From Alisma plantago-aquatica (taxonomy: Eukaryota > Streptophyta > Magnoliopsida > Alismatales > Alismataceae): 64,000 bases of DNA. Below the pieces are notes generated by a model. The model worked only from the letters and a program-made list of their open reading frames with translations. It did no database searches and was not told where the DNA came from. Shown in pieces: positions 23,725 to 34,129 of the stretch. Position 1 is the stretch's first letter, and the number at the start of each line of letters is the position of its first letter. The translations under genes and the position numbers were made by a program. The stretch spans positions 521,179,803 to 521,243,802 of the forward strand of contig OY856409.1 of assembly GCA_963693085.1 (NCBI GenBank). The letters run 5' to 3'.

Positions 23725-24180
23725 ATAGGCTTCGGTTATTTGTTTAAAACTGACGACAAAAGGTTACAGTGTTGGTTGTCCTACTAGTAACTGACGTCGA
23801 TTTCCCTATTGAGGCCAGACACCACGGCCGTGCTGGCCAACACGACCGTGGCAGCGGACTAGACACCACAGCCGTGCTGGCTAGCACAGCCGTGGCATCA
23901 GGTGAGATGGCGTCAGTTATCACTAATAAATCGACGCCGATAGTGCCCCAGATGGCGCCCTTTCTGTGGCGCGAAGGTATATGGCGTCGGTTTCAAAGCT
24001 AATAACTGACGCCTATACCCCCCTACTGACGTGTTTTCGGTGGCGCGCGAAGGTTTTGACGTCGGTTTGAGAACCGACGCGTAACGGTTGGGCTTTTAGC
24101 GGTGCCCACATAGGTGTCACTTAAAAACTGACACTAAAGGCCTTAAATAACCGACACTAAAGGCCGGTTATATACTAGTG
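23725..24180. promoter_or_regulatory. Right subterminal repeats of CACTA-1 A
   Basis: Variants of CTTCGGTT, GACGTCGGTTT, AACTGACGCC and AACCGACACTAAAGG recur in both orientations up to the terminus. At 23820-23895, CACGGCCGTG-type palindromes recur (CCACGGCCGTGCTGGCC..). The same CACGACCGTG core forms the hairpin in the left leader. Confidence 0.75.
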
Positions 24181-24737
24181 GTTGGGAGTAGCCACTAAGG
24201 CTCTCCCAACATGTATATTCTTTCTCCGCTTTGAATATCAAGATTATCTTCGTACACTTGTTCTTAATTCTTCACTTGTATGCTTAGCTACCATCTTGTG
24301 ATGTTTGATTGTTGATACCTCAAAAGAGTAGTATCATCCTAATCTAGTGTTATGGAGTAGTATGAATGCATGAAAGTGTTGGAATGCTAAGGATATTGGT
24401 CATATGGTTTGTTTTGTGGTTGTTGGGTCGTTATCTCGAGAGAGAGGCTACCTTAGAGCCTAGATCTATCATTACCTCGAAAGAGGAGGGAATAGACGTT
24501 ATGATGACTGCTTGTAATCTTTATAGGAGTATATAAAGGGGTGTGAGTTTTGTATGTTTGTGAGAGATCTTAGTAGGTGAAACCCAAACCCGATCACAAT
24601 CCAAGTTTTCTTCCATATCTTTGTTTCTTATTGCTTGTTAACATTTTTCTCCCGGAGCATCATCGTACTTAACACACATGTTTAGAGTGTAAGAATGTGA
24701 GATTCTACGTATTTAACACTTGCCGATGACAGTCATG

Positions 24738-25080
24738 TAAAAAGTTACGCACTTTAGGTGACATGTTTGTACATGACTTATAATCTGTGTAGGCCTACGT
24801 AAAATAGATGACATACATTTTTGTATATTTGAAAGGGTGACATACTTTAGGTGACATGCATGTATGTCACGTGTAGTCTATGCAACATAGGTGACAGACA
24901 TTTTATCATACTTGAAAGGGTGACACACTATAGGTGACATACATTTGAATCACCTATGTTCTAATGGGGGTTTACACATGTATATGAGTCAAGTGTAATA
25001 TACAAGGAGACATAACATTTAGGTGACATGTATGTGTTTCACCAAAGTTATAGATGACATAAATTCATGTCACCTAACCT
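24738..25080. promoter_or_regulatory. Left subterminal repeats of CACTA-2
   Basis: GGTGACAT and its complement ATGTCACC, often paired as AGGTGACATGCATGTATGTCAC, recur about ten times (for example 24758, 24853, 24936, 25022, 25068). The same motif in the same context lies at 49262-49500 next to the intact right terminus. Confidence 0.65.
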
Positions 25081-25089
25081 TAGAATTTT

Positions 25090-25310
25090 TACAGAATTAC
25101 TATGAGAGGACATTGTCTTGATATGGGCCTTGAATTCTCACAAATGCATTGCGGGAGACCTGTTGTTAGAGGAAATTCTCGTGATATGGGCCCCAACCCG
25201 CACATATGCATTTTTAGAGAATTGTTGTGAGTGGACATTGTCACTATATGGGCCCCAATTCCTAAGAAATGCATTGAAAGAGACTTTTTATGAGAAGAAA
25301 TGTGTCATGG
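25090..25310. repeat. 63-64 bp satellite, short left block
   Basis: Three to four monomers of the satellite described at 28570-32530 (GAGAGGACATTGTC, GATATGGGCC, AAATGCATTT). The block directly follows the CACTA-2 subterminal repeats and is cut from the main array by the reverse-transcriptase pseudogene region. Confidence 0.8.
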
Positions 25311-26049
25311 CTCCTCCCGAGTGTATTTTTGTTGGAATATATCAACACTTATTTGGTCACCGTGCGCTGGACGATGATGCGATGCGAGGGCGTCGAGCCG
25401 CTGCATGTGTCATGGGCACCGACGACGATTCTATTTGGCTCCCACCTACATCTGATTAATTATTACACCTACCCCAGTGTCGCTGATGGCAGGGGTTCTC
25501 TACTTGTCTTGTTCCCCCACACCATAGTATCCAGATCTGACTTACCATAGTGTCTCCCGAATGCGGACGGAAGGCGACCAGAAAGGTTCGGCGATAACTT
25601 CAAGTCTGATTCAACTTATCAACTTTTGTTGGACTTGGCCATACCGGTAGTGGCTGCCCTCTTTTCGGCAACCATGCCCATAACAACAAGGGATTAGGGA
25701 AAGAACATGCTTAGAGTATCCCTGGTGCCTAGCCGTCCAGGTCTCAACACGTCCAGGATTGATACGATAGAGTCCAACATCGATCCCCGGAGGCGGCAGC
25801 CCATACACAGTTCCCTACAGTCATGTGTTAAGCAGGCTTGGCACTGGTCAACCCAGCAGGAAGGACTACCCTTCTGGCCGCCATACACGAGAGGGTTCCC
25901 TCCATGTCTCAGTTCCACTCTCTTTAATGGAAAAATTCAGTTCTCTCACATCGACAATGACACATTATGACCGTCTTGTTGCATCACAAGTGAAAAGTTG
26001 TGAGGTTGTTCCTGTGGTCCTTTATCATGCGGGGCCTACATCTCGGCAT
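25311..26049 (+). other. Unrecognised DNA, possibly 5' part of the RT-like element
   Basis: Non-satellite DNA of higher GC content between the satellite block and the recognisable zinc-finger/RT frame. No domain is recognised. Several overlapping open frames of 65-113 codons look accidental. By position it should be the decayed 5' end of the element that follows. Confidence 0.4.
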
Positions 26050-28555
26050 GGTTGGACCTGCTACACAAGTTTCATGTCCTTTTAGGAGACTCCATACATG
26101 TTGCGGCAAACCATTAGCAGCTAACAATTTTGGTAATCATCTTTGGGTTGTTCATTTATCTTCACTGAGTCGTGTTGATGGAATCCGTAAGGCGTTGGAG
26201 TATGCGGATGTTTGGGAGGGCTTGGTGTTTTCTCTTTGTTCTTCCAAGCATTAGATGTGTGGTGTCTGCCTTGGCATCGTGCCATGGTCTAAATCATGTC
26301 CTCATCAAGCTTCTGATGGCTCTGATGTTACTACCATTCTACCTCGATAGCCTGGTGAGACATCACTCGATGTGATAGTTGGTTTGCCTGCTCCCATAAA
26401 TTATGGCTTTCCAGATTCTATTCCTTGCACCCTATTAGCTCGTCAGCGTATTGAGCCACTGCCTCTGCCTGTTGATCGACTATAGCTCGACATAGATCTT
26501 CTAGATTCTATCTTCCGCATGGGTGTCCCTACCGTAAAGAGCACCCCTCTTCTTTTTTGTTTGCCCTTTGATGACACTCTTTGTGCTTGCTTACTCTAGG
26601 TGGCTTCTTTCCCATGCTCTATTGATGCATGGATTCATCTTTTGTTTCTTCCATCATGTGTTCTATATCGCTTCTCCCCTAAGTCTTCTCAAGAATTGTC
26701 TTCTTAAAAATGCATCTCTCTACAACAACTTATGATCCTTAAGGCTTTGGAGACTTGGAATCCAGGACCTGATGGCATTCAACAACTCCTGGCTCAGATT
26801 TTGGCTCATTGTTGTCCTACCGGGTAAGAACATTCTTCTGAAGCTTGTATTTCACGTGCCAAGCCTAAGATCAAAGATGGTCAATTTTCTACTGCCATCC
26901 ATGTTCTATCCTCTAGTGGTGTTACCCCCACAAAAGCTGCTAATTATTATTATCTTGAAGCTAAACACCCTCAACCTCCACTGCCATTGCTACAACCTCA
27001 GCCTAAAATTTCTAGATCTCCATTTGTTGCTTCTTGCTCTATGATTGAAGAAGCCATTTTATCATTCAAGAAAGGGACCTCTTGCGCACGTGATGGCCTA
27101 CGATCACAACATCTTATTGATTATATGTGTGGGGCTACCACTGCAGTGAAAGATGATTTTTTAATGTAGTTTCAACTGTGGTGAATCTTTGGCTCACTGG
27201 TCGTTGTCCAGATTCCCTAGCTCCCTACATTGCCAGTGCTCCATCGACTCCTTTTCTCAAACCAGACAATGGCATTCAGCCTATTGATATGGGTACTATT
27301 TAGCAGTGCCTTTTATCCAAAGTTGCGGCAAAGGGTGTAAGTTCTGATGTCGTCCCTTATCTTATGGATCATCAGTATGGTGTTGGTATTTCTGGTGGTG
27401 TTGAGGCCCTTCTACATGTTGTCACTCGACTTGTCAATGAACAATAACACCACACTACAGTCACCATGGCTCTTATTGACTTCAACATGGTTGATAGATC
27501 TACCATATTCCGAGAGGTTCGTCTTCATTGCCCTTCTATTGTACGATGGGTTGAGTTTTTATATAGCTCTCCATCTCCTCTCTATATGGATCATGGCAAG
27601 CATCTTTTTTCTTCCGTCGGGGTACAACAAGGTGACCCATTTGTTGCGTGAGGTCACATGCGTGCCTGCAGGGCTCCTCTTTGTCCAAGCGCATGCTTGC
27701 ATATGCAATATCTTGCCATATTTATGTTGGTTTATGTTGACAAGTATGCATTCTACCACCCCAAAGACCCAGTCTATTTTGGTAGACGCTTACTACAAAA
27801 CGGTCATCCAGCAAATCATGGCAAGTGACCTATCCTTACGGAAACATGCTATTCTCACTTCTTTACAAGCCCATCATGCACAAATTTTTTTGAGGGTTGT
27901 TCCTATTGATGGCCTTAGTCTGTCTATGTTACCCATTGAGTATCAAGCTATCCTTCGATATTGGCTTATGATTCCCTTGTATCCAGGTGATGAACGTTGT
28001 CTAATTTGTAACATCACAGATATTGATGCCTTTGGTGATCATGTAGTAAACTGCCACTCGCGGCCTAGTTATAAGTTTCGTCATGATGTTGGCACTCGAT
28101 CTAGGTTAAAGGTTTTGAAAGAAGCTCCTTTGGCCTTCCTTAGCACTCAATTTGATGGTGTTCATTTGTTGCGACCTGCAAACATTCTTTTATTTCACTG
28201 GATGAATGGAAAACATGCCTGTGTTGACCTAACAGGAGTTTCTCCCTTGACAGGTATCCTTTCAAAAAACTTTAAAGCAGGGCAGGCATCGTCTGAGGCA
28301 GCAATACAAAAAGTTCATAAACATGGAACAACATGTGAGGCCAATCAATATCATTTTCTACCTTTCACCTTTGACACTTTGGGGTGCCTGCTGACGATGC
28401 AGTGTCTCTTCTTCGATGCCTTCAACATATATAAATAGGAATCTTATGATTCCTTCATCTACATGTAATGATTTTATTTTTGGGTCCTTGGGTTTAGCCA
28501 TCCAACAAGGATTGGCAACCCAATTTGTCTCTTGCGCTTCTGTGAGAGCTTTTAT
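26050..28555 (+). pseudogene. Plant reverse-transcriptase-like pseudogene (RT with conserved C-terminal domain)
   Basis: The order matches a recurrent plant RT-containing protein family that I recognise from its motifs. A finger-like CCGKPLAANNFGNHLWVVH lies near 26100; GQFSTAIHVLSSSGVTP near 26880 and FKKGTSCARDGLRSQHLID near 27070 follow. RT parts come next (PLTPFLK-like near 27250, YGVGISGGVEALLHVVTRL near 27375, ALIDFNMVDRSTIFREVRL near 27470, GVQQGDPF near 27630). From about 27810 the C-terminal domain follows (LRVVPIDGLSLSMLP, GDHVVNCHSRPSYKFRHDV, ACVDLTGVSPLTG, and SLGLAIQQGLATQF ending near 28550). The YxDD catalytic box that should follow GDP is absent, which points to an internal deletion near 27650-27780. 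Many stops and frame changes are present. Confidence 0.7.
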
Positions 28556-28569
28556 GTAATCTTTTGAGA

Positions 28570-29440
28570 AATTATATGAAACATATTAAGTGACATGCTG
28601 TGAGATGACACCATCATGACATGGGCCCTGACTCCTCAGAAAATTATTTTTAGGGGCTTACTGTGAGAGAACACTATCATGATAGTGGTCACATATCCTC
28701 CCAAATGCAATTACAATGACATGTTGGGAGAGGACATTCTCATGATATGTGATGTGGCTCTTCTCAAATGCATTTTCAAAGACCTGATGTGAGAGGATGC
28801 TATAATGATATGGGCCATGGTTCCTCCCAAAAACATATTCAGTGACATGTTGTGAGACGACACCATCATGATATGGGCCCTGGCTCCTCAGAAATTTATT
28901 TTTAGGGACTTACCGTGAGAGCACACTATCATGATATTGGTCACATATCCTCCCAAATGCAATTACAATGACATGTTGGGAGAGTACATTGTCATGATAT
29001 TGGAGGTGGCTCCTCTTAGATGCATTTTCAAATACTTTATGTGAGAGGATGCCATAATGATATGGGCCCTGGTTCCTCCCAGAAACATATTCAGTGACAT
29101 GTTGTGAGACGACACCATCATGATATGGGCCTTACCTCCTCAGAAATTTACTTTTAGGGACTTACCGTGAGAGCACACTATCATGATAGTGGTCACATAT
29201 CCTCCCAAATGCAATTACAATGACATGTTGGGAGAGGACATTCTCAGGATATGTGATGTGGCTCCTCCAAAATGCATTTTTGGGATCTTCCCGTGAGAGG
29301 ACACCATCATGATATGGGTCATGGTTCCTCAAAAGTTTATTTTTAGGGACTTGCTGTGAGAGCACACTGACATGATATTGGTCATAGATCCTCCCATATA
29401 CACCTCCATCCACATGCTACGAGAGGACATTCTCATGATA
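28570..29440. repeat. 63-64 bp satellite with four-monomer higher-order units
   Basis: Monomer consensus is roughly GGGACTTGTTGTGAGAGGAC, then ATTGTCATGATATGGGCC, then a CTCCTCCCAAATGCATTTTT block. Here four distinguishable monomers repeat as a block of about 250-260 bp: the GACACCATCATGA monomer recurs near 28600, 28859, 29109 and 29299, each time followed by the ACTATCATGATA..GGTCACATATCC monomer. Confidence 0.85.
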
Positions 29441-29702
29441 TGGGATAGAGGGTCACCCTGGTGAAGTCCACATGTAGGCTTTGTGCTTTTGGTCCGATCC
29501 CCGTTTATAGCAAAAGTGTGTTGGATAGATGTGATGCAATCTTTGACTTTACTCCTCCACTTCATCCCAAAACCCATCTTCTCCATCACCACATCAAGGA
29601 AACTCCACTCCACCATGTCATATGCTTTGGACATGTACAACTTCATAGCAAGACTGCCTTTTTTCTTCCCCTTTTCTCTCTTCATAGAATGGAACACTTC
29701 AT
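29441..29702 (-). pseudogene. L1-type LINE reverse-transcriptase fragment inserted in the satellite
   Basis: The minus strand reads LYMSKAYDMVEWSFLDVV (RT motif with the first catalytic Asp replaced by Tyr: family pattern is 'D.SKAYD.V.W'), then MEKMGFG and GLHQGDPLS, the 'G..QGDPLSP' motif. It is about 85 codons long with satellite on both sides, so this is a small fragment. It is unrelated to the RT-like gene at 26050-28555. Confidence 0.75.
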
Positions 29703-32530
29703 AGGCTATGAGAGCTCAATGTTATGATATAGGTCATAGATCCTCCTAAATGAATTGTTAGAGACTTAATATGCGATGACATTTGTCATGATATGGGCCC
29801 AAGTACCTCAAAAATGTATTTTCAGAGACTTGCTGTGAGAGGACACTTTCATGACATGGGCATTGAATCCTCTCAAAAGAATAGTAGGGACTTGTTGTGA
29901 GAAGAAAACATCATGATATGAGCCCTGACCCCTCACAAATTCAATTTTAGGGACTTGTTGTGAGACATCACTATCATAATATGGGTCTTAGCTCATCCCA
30001 AATGTATTTTGAGGGACTTGTTGTTAGATGATACTATAATAATATGGGCCATGACACCTCCCAAATGTATTTTTAGGGACTTGTTGTGAGAGGACATTGT
30101 GGTGATATGGGCCCCAAATCTAGCCAAATGCATTTGTAAAGATTTGTTGTGAAACGACATTGTCAAGATATGGGCACTAGATCCTCCTTAATGCATTTTT
30201 AAGTTGTTGTTGTAAGAGCTCAATGCCAGGATATAGGTTGTGGATCCTCCTAAATGAATTGTTAAATACTTGCTATGAGATGACATTTGTCATGATATGG
30301 GCCCAAGCACCTCCCAAATACATTTTCAGAGACTTGTTATGAGAGGACACTTTCATGAGATGAGCCATAGTTCTTCCTAAAAGCATTTTTGGGGACATGA
30401 TGTGAGAGGGAAACATCATGATATGGGTTGTGACTCCTCACAAATTCATTCTTAGAGACTTGTTATGAGCAAACATTGTCATGATATGGGTCTTGGGTCC
30501 TCCCTAATACATTTCTAGGGACTTTCTATGAGAGGACACTGTCATGATATGTGACATGTCTCCTCCCGAATGCATTTATAGAGACTTTATGTGAGAGGAC
30601 ACTGCCATGATATGGGCCTTGGATCCTCCATAATCCATTTCTATGGACCTTTTATGAGAGGACATTATCATGATATGGGTCGTGGCTCCTCCCAAATGCA
30701 TTTTTGGGGACTTACTGTGAGATGCCATTTGTAATTATATGGGCCCCAAATACACTCAAATTAATTTTTGGGGACTTGTTGTGAGAGGAAACTATCATTA
30801 TATGATCCATGGATCCTCAAAAATGAATTTGAAGGGACTTGTAGTGAGAAAACACTGTCATGATAGGGGGCTTGGATCCTCCAGATACATTTTTGAGAAC
30901 AAGGTCCATAGAAATAGATTATGGGCCCTGATTCTATTTATTTGAAGGGACATGTTATGAAGGACACTATCATGATATGGGCCATGTATCCTCCATAATG
31001 CATTTGAAGGGACATGTTATGAAGGACACTATCATGATATGGGTCGTGGAACCTCCCAAATGCATATTTAGGGACTTGATGTGAGATAACATTTGTTATG
31101 ATATGGTCCCTGATACCTCCCAAATGCATTTTCATGGACTTTTTGTGATAGGACGTTGTCATGATATGGGATCTGACACCTCCCAAATGCATTTTTAAGA
31201 ACTTACTATGAGATGACATTATCATCATATGTGCCATGGCACCTCTGAAATGTATTTTCAAGGACTTGGCGTGAGAGGACATTGTCATGATATGGGCCAT
31301 GTCTCCTCTCAAATGCATTTTCATGGAGTTGCTTTAAGATGTTTGATGACACTTACCTTCTAGGAGGAATTGGAGTGTATGTTGTGTCATGTTCTGTCGC
31401 GGTCACAACGTGCATTGTGGAGATAGTCATGATTTTTCATTGCGAGAAATGATTCATGGAACCTCCCAAATACATTTTTAAGGACTTGATGTGAGATAAC
31501 ATTTGTCTTGAAATGGGCCCTGACACCTCCCAAATGCATTTTGATGGACTTGTTATGAGAGGACGTCATCATGAAATGGGACCTGACACCACCAAAATGC
31601 ATTTTTAAGGACTTATTGTGAGATGACATTGCCATCATATGTGTGGTGGCACCTCTCAAATGTATTTTCAAGGACTTGACGTGAGACATAGTTCTCCCTA
31701 AAACCATTTTTGGGGACATGATGTGAGAGGACAACATCATGATATGGGTTTTGACTCCTCACAAATTCATTCTTAGAGACTTGCTGTGAGAAGACATTAT
31801 CATGATATGGGTCGTGGGTCCTCCCTAATACATTTCTAGGGACTTTCTATGAGAAGACACTGTCATGATATGTGACATGTCTCCTCCCGAATGCATTTAT
31901 AGACTTTATGTGAGAGGACAATGCCATGATATGGGCCTTGTATCCTCCATAATCCATTTCTATGGACCTTTTATGAGAGGACATTGTCATGATATGGGTC
32001 GTGGATCCTCCCAAATACATTTTTTGGGACTTACTGTGAGACGACATTTGTAATTATATGGGCCCCAAATACACTCAAATGAATTTTTGGGGACTTGTTG
32101 TGAGAGGACACTATCATGATATGATCCCTGGAACCTCCCCAATGCATATTTAGGGACTTGATGTGAGATAACATTTGTTATGATATGTGTCATTTCTATC
32201 TATCTACCTTCCACAATGACATCTGACTAGGGACATAATAAGAATGTAAAAACTCTTAGCATCCGTATGATCTCATCGTTCAGGTCCTTAACCTAAAAGC
32301 ATACAACATTATGGCACAATATGGCACCTCCCAAATGCATTTTTAGGGACTTGATGTGAGATAACATTTGTCATGATATGGGCCCTGACACCTCCCAAAT
32401 GCATTTTGATGGAATTGTTATGAGAGGACGTTGTCATGATATAAGACCCCAAATGCATTTTTAAGGACATACTGTGAGATAAAATTGTCATCATATGTGC
32501 CAATGGCTCCTCCCAAAGAGAGAGAATATG
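29703..32530. repeat. 63-64 bp satellite, main array with nested duplications
   Basis: About 40 diverged monomers. The block 30370-30820 reappears at 31687-32130, with matching rare variants such as GCATTTATAGA, AATCCATTTCTATGGACC and TAATTATATGGGCCCC. The block 31047-31240 reappears at 31447-31640 and 32325-32500. Open frames on either strand (for example the 128- and 117-codon minus frames) consist only of the repeat read through. A short non-repeat piece at about 31325-31440 and another at 32190-32310 interrupt it. Confidence 0.88.
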
Positions 32531-33085
32531 TGTCAACATGATTGCAAATTGAGACATAAAAGATGACTTGTAATAATAAAAATTAAATTCAATTAAATAT
32601 TTCTATGTACATATATATTTAATCCATTTATTTAACATAAGATCAATTAGAATAACATTAAACCCAATTAAATATTTCTATAGTAGACTATCACAAATAT
32701 TTATTTCCTTTTGTTATAAAAATAAGGAAACAACACACACGTAGATGGGTTTACTAAACATGGTAACTTTAATGCATTTCAATTGGTTGAAGAAAGAGAG
32801 AGAATATGAGTCAATGTGATTACAAATTGAGACATAAAAGAAGACTTGTAGTAAGAAAATGTTTCTTCAATATTTTTGACCACCCGTAATATAACTGTTA
32901 ACATTAAATGTTAAAATATGAATCTTGCCATGTTTTCCATCCATAATGTCTTTCCCTTTATACGACTCATGATCAATTAAATATTTCTATAGTAGATACT
33001 ATCACAAATATTTATATCCTTTTGTAATAAAAATAAGGAAACTAGATAAATGCATATATAATATTGTACCTATACACACACACAC

Positions 33086-33154
<69 letters not shown>

Positions 33155-33620
33155 TAGAGGGCTTTATTAAATATTGTATCTTTAATACATTTAAATGGTT
33201 GAAGAAATAGAGAGAATATGAGTCAACATGATTACAAATTGAGACATAAAAGAAGACTTGTAGCAATAAAACGTTTGCCCATATTATTGACCACACATAA
33301 TATAATTGTTAACATTAAATGTTATATTAAAAATCTTGCCATGTTTGCCATCCATGAAGTCTTTCAATTTATTTGACATATGAAAAATTAGAATAACATT
33401 AAACCCAATTAAATATTTCTATAGTAGACTATCACAAATATTTATTTGCTTTTGTTATAAAAATAAGGAAACAAACACACACGTAGAGGGGTTTACTAAA
33501 CATGGTAACTTTAATGTATTTCAATTGGTTGAAGAAAGAGAGAGAATATGAGTCAACATGATTACAAATTGAGACATAAAAGAAGACTTGTAGTAAGAGT
33601 CAACATGATTCGACTCTGCT
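32510..33620. repeat. Four diverged ~330-400 bp repeat units with a TA/CA microsatellite
   Basis: GAAAGAGAGAGAATATGAGTC followed by a GATTACAAATTGAGACATAA-type block occurs near 32517, 32793, 33205 and 33536. Between these lie repeated ATTAAATATTTCTATAGTAG and TAAAAATAAGGAAAC blocks. At 33073-33155 a (CA)n-(TA)n-(CA)n microsatellite replaces part of a unit. No coding content. Confidence 0.75.
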
Positions 33621-34129
33621 ATCCCAAATAGGAACCATTCATAAAATTTTTAAAATTTCCTTTTTAGTTAAAACATTGTTTTGTCATAACAGGTTACATC
33701 TTACCTTGCAATGCATGTTATATTAAGTTATGCCCACAAATGATCAAAATTCTCACATTCTGTACAACCACCAACACCTTTACTGTTTGCACTCTATCAT
33801 CCTAATTGCTTCATCAACTTCTCAGAATTTTTTGTTTGTAATAATTAGATTTGTTTCCCTAAATCAGTCCCAATTGCCAAAATATGACATGATTTAACCT
33901 AATTTAAAGCAGATTTTAAATTACATTACCTAATCAGATTTAAGTCTTCAATAAATCTTACCTAAAAAAATTAAATATGAGTATCATTCGACCTTCAAGA
34001 ACATCTTTGAGGATAGGTGAGAAATAGGATAGTCTTGAAAATTTGATGTTGTAAATTAAAGGAGTATACAAAATATAGTTGCATAGGTATATTTAAAATA
34101 CAATTATATTTTATACTTTGACTGTGAAA
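33621..34129. other. No gene recognised
   Basis: AT-rich DNA between the repeat units and the GC-richer leader-like block. Nothing could be supported. Confidence 0.5.

Larger units (their letters stand above)
14471..24180 (+). mobile_element. CACTA-1 element, copy A (complete ends, dead genes)
   Basis: Starts CACTACTACAGAAATGGC and ends ..TATACTAGTG, so the reverse complement begins CACTAGTATA. The 3-bp target duplication GTT lies at 14468-14470 and 24181-24183. 3-bp duplications and CACTA termini define the En/Spm superfamily. The 9.7 kb body holds, in order: subterminal repeats, a GC-rich leader with a long hairpin, a foldback MITE, a TNP2-like gene, a minisatellite, a Transposase_24/Ulp1 gene and right subterminal repeats. 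It sits inside an LTR; the LTR at 1-1503 shows the uninterrupted site (ATCTAGCTTGGGTAGGGATTA). Confidence 0.93.
11873..24726. repeat. Segmental duplication, copy A
   Basis: Begins at AATAGCCTGTCA and ends in the LTR at CACTTGCCGA. The same sequence, at high identity by eye, recurs at 49501-61536 in the same orientation. It includes about 1.8 kb of unidentified single-copy-like DNA (11873-13675), the SINE, the LTR and CACTA-1. Both the SINE and CACTA-1 sit at the same positions with the same target duplications in both copies. The whole block was therefore duplicated after those insertions, rather than each element inserting twice. 11873-12930 and 13196-13675 contain no recognised gene. Confidence 0.9.
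13676..24726 (+). mobile_element. Tat/Athila-type LTR A, split by CACTA-1 and truncated on the right
   Basis: The left part runs from about TGATAACATCTCATTTTGCG (13676) to 14470 and the right part from 24181 to 24726, with CACTA-1 between. The right part matches 741-1350 and 60991-61536. The left boundary is inferred from the TG start and the CATTTTGCGCACTTTTTGCA block common near the start of such LTRs; it is uncertain. At 13830-14090 the LTR holds a GC-rich patch with repeated CGACCGCG/CGCGGTCG motifs. The copy stops at 24726, where copy B continues to its LTR end and primer binding site. Confidence 0.65.

Noticed and set aside
28570..32530. CRISPR-like regularly spaced repeat
   Set aside because: The repeats are contiguous diverged monomers without unique spacers, and the genome is a plant nuclear one.
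30938..32557. Minus-strand open frames of 82-128 codons (SHSKSLKMHLGG-type repeats)
   Set aside because: They are the 63-64 bp satellite read through; the period is divisible by three in places, which keeps frames open by chance.
33042..33296. Minus-strand frame with a YIYIYIYI run
   Set aside because: This is the TA/CA microsatellite translated.
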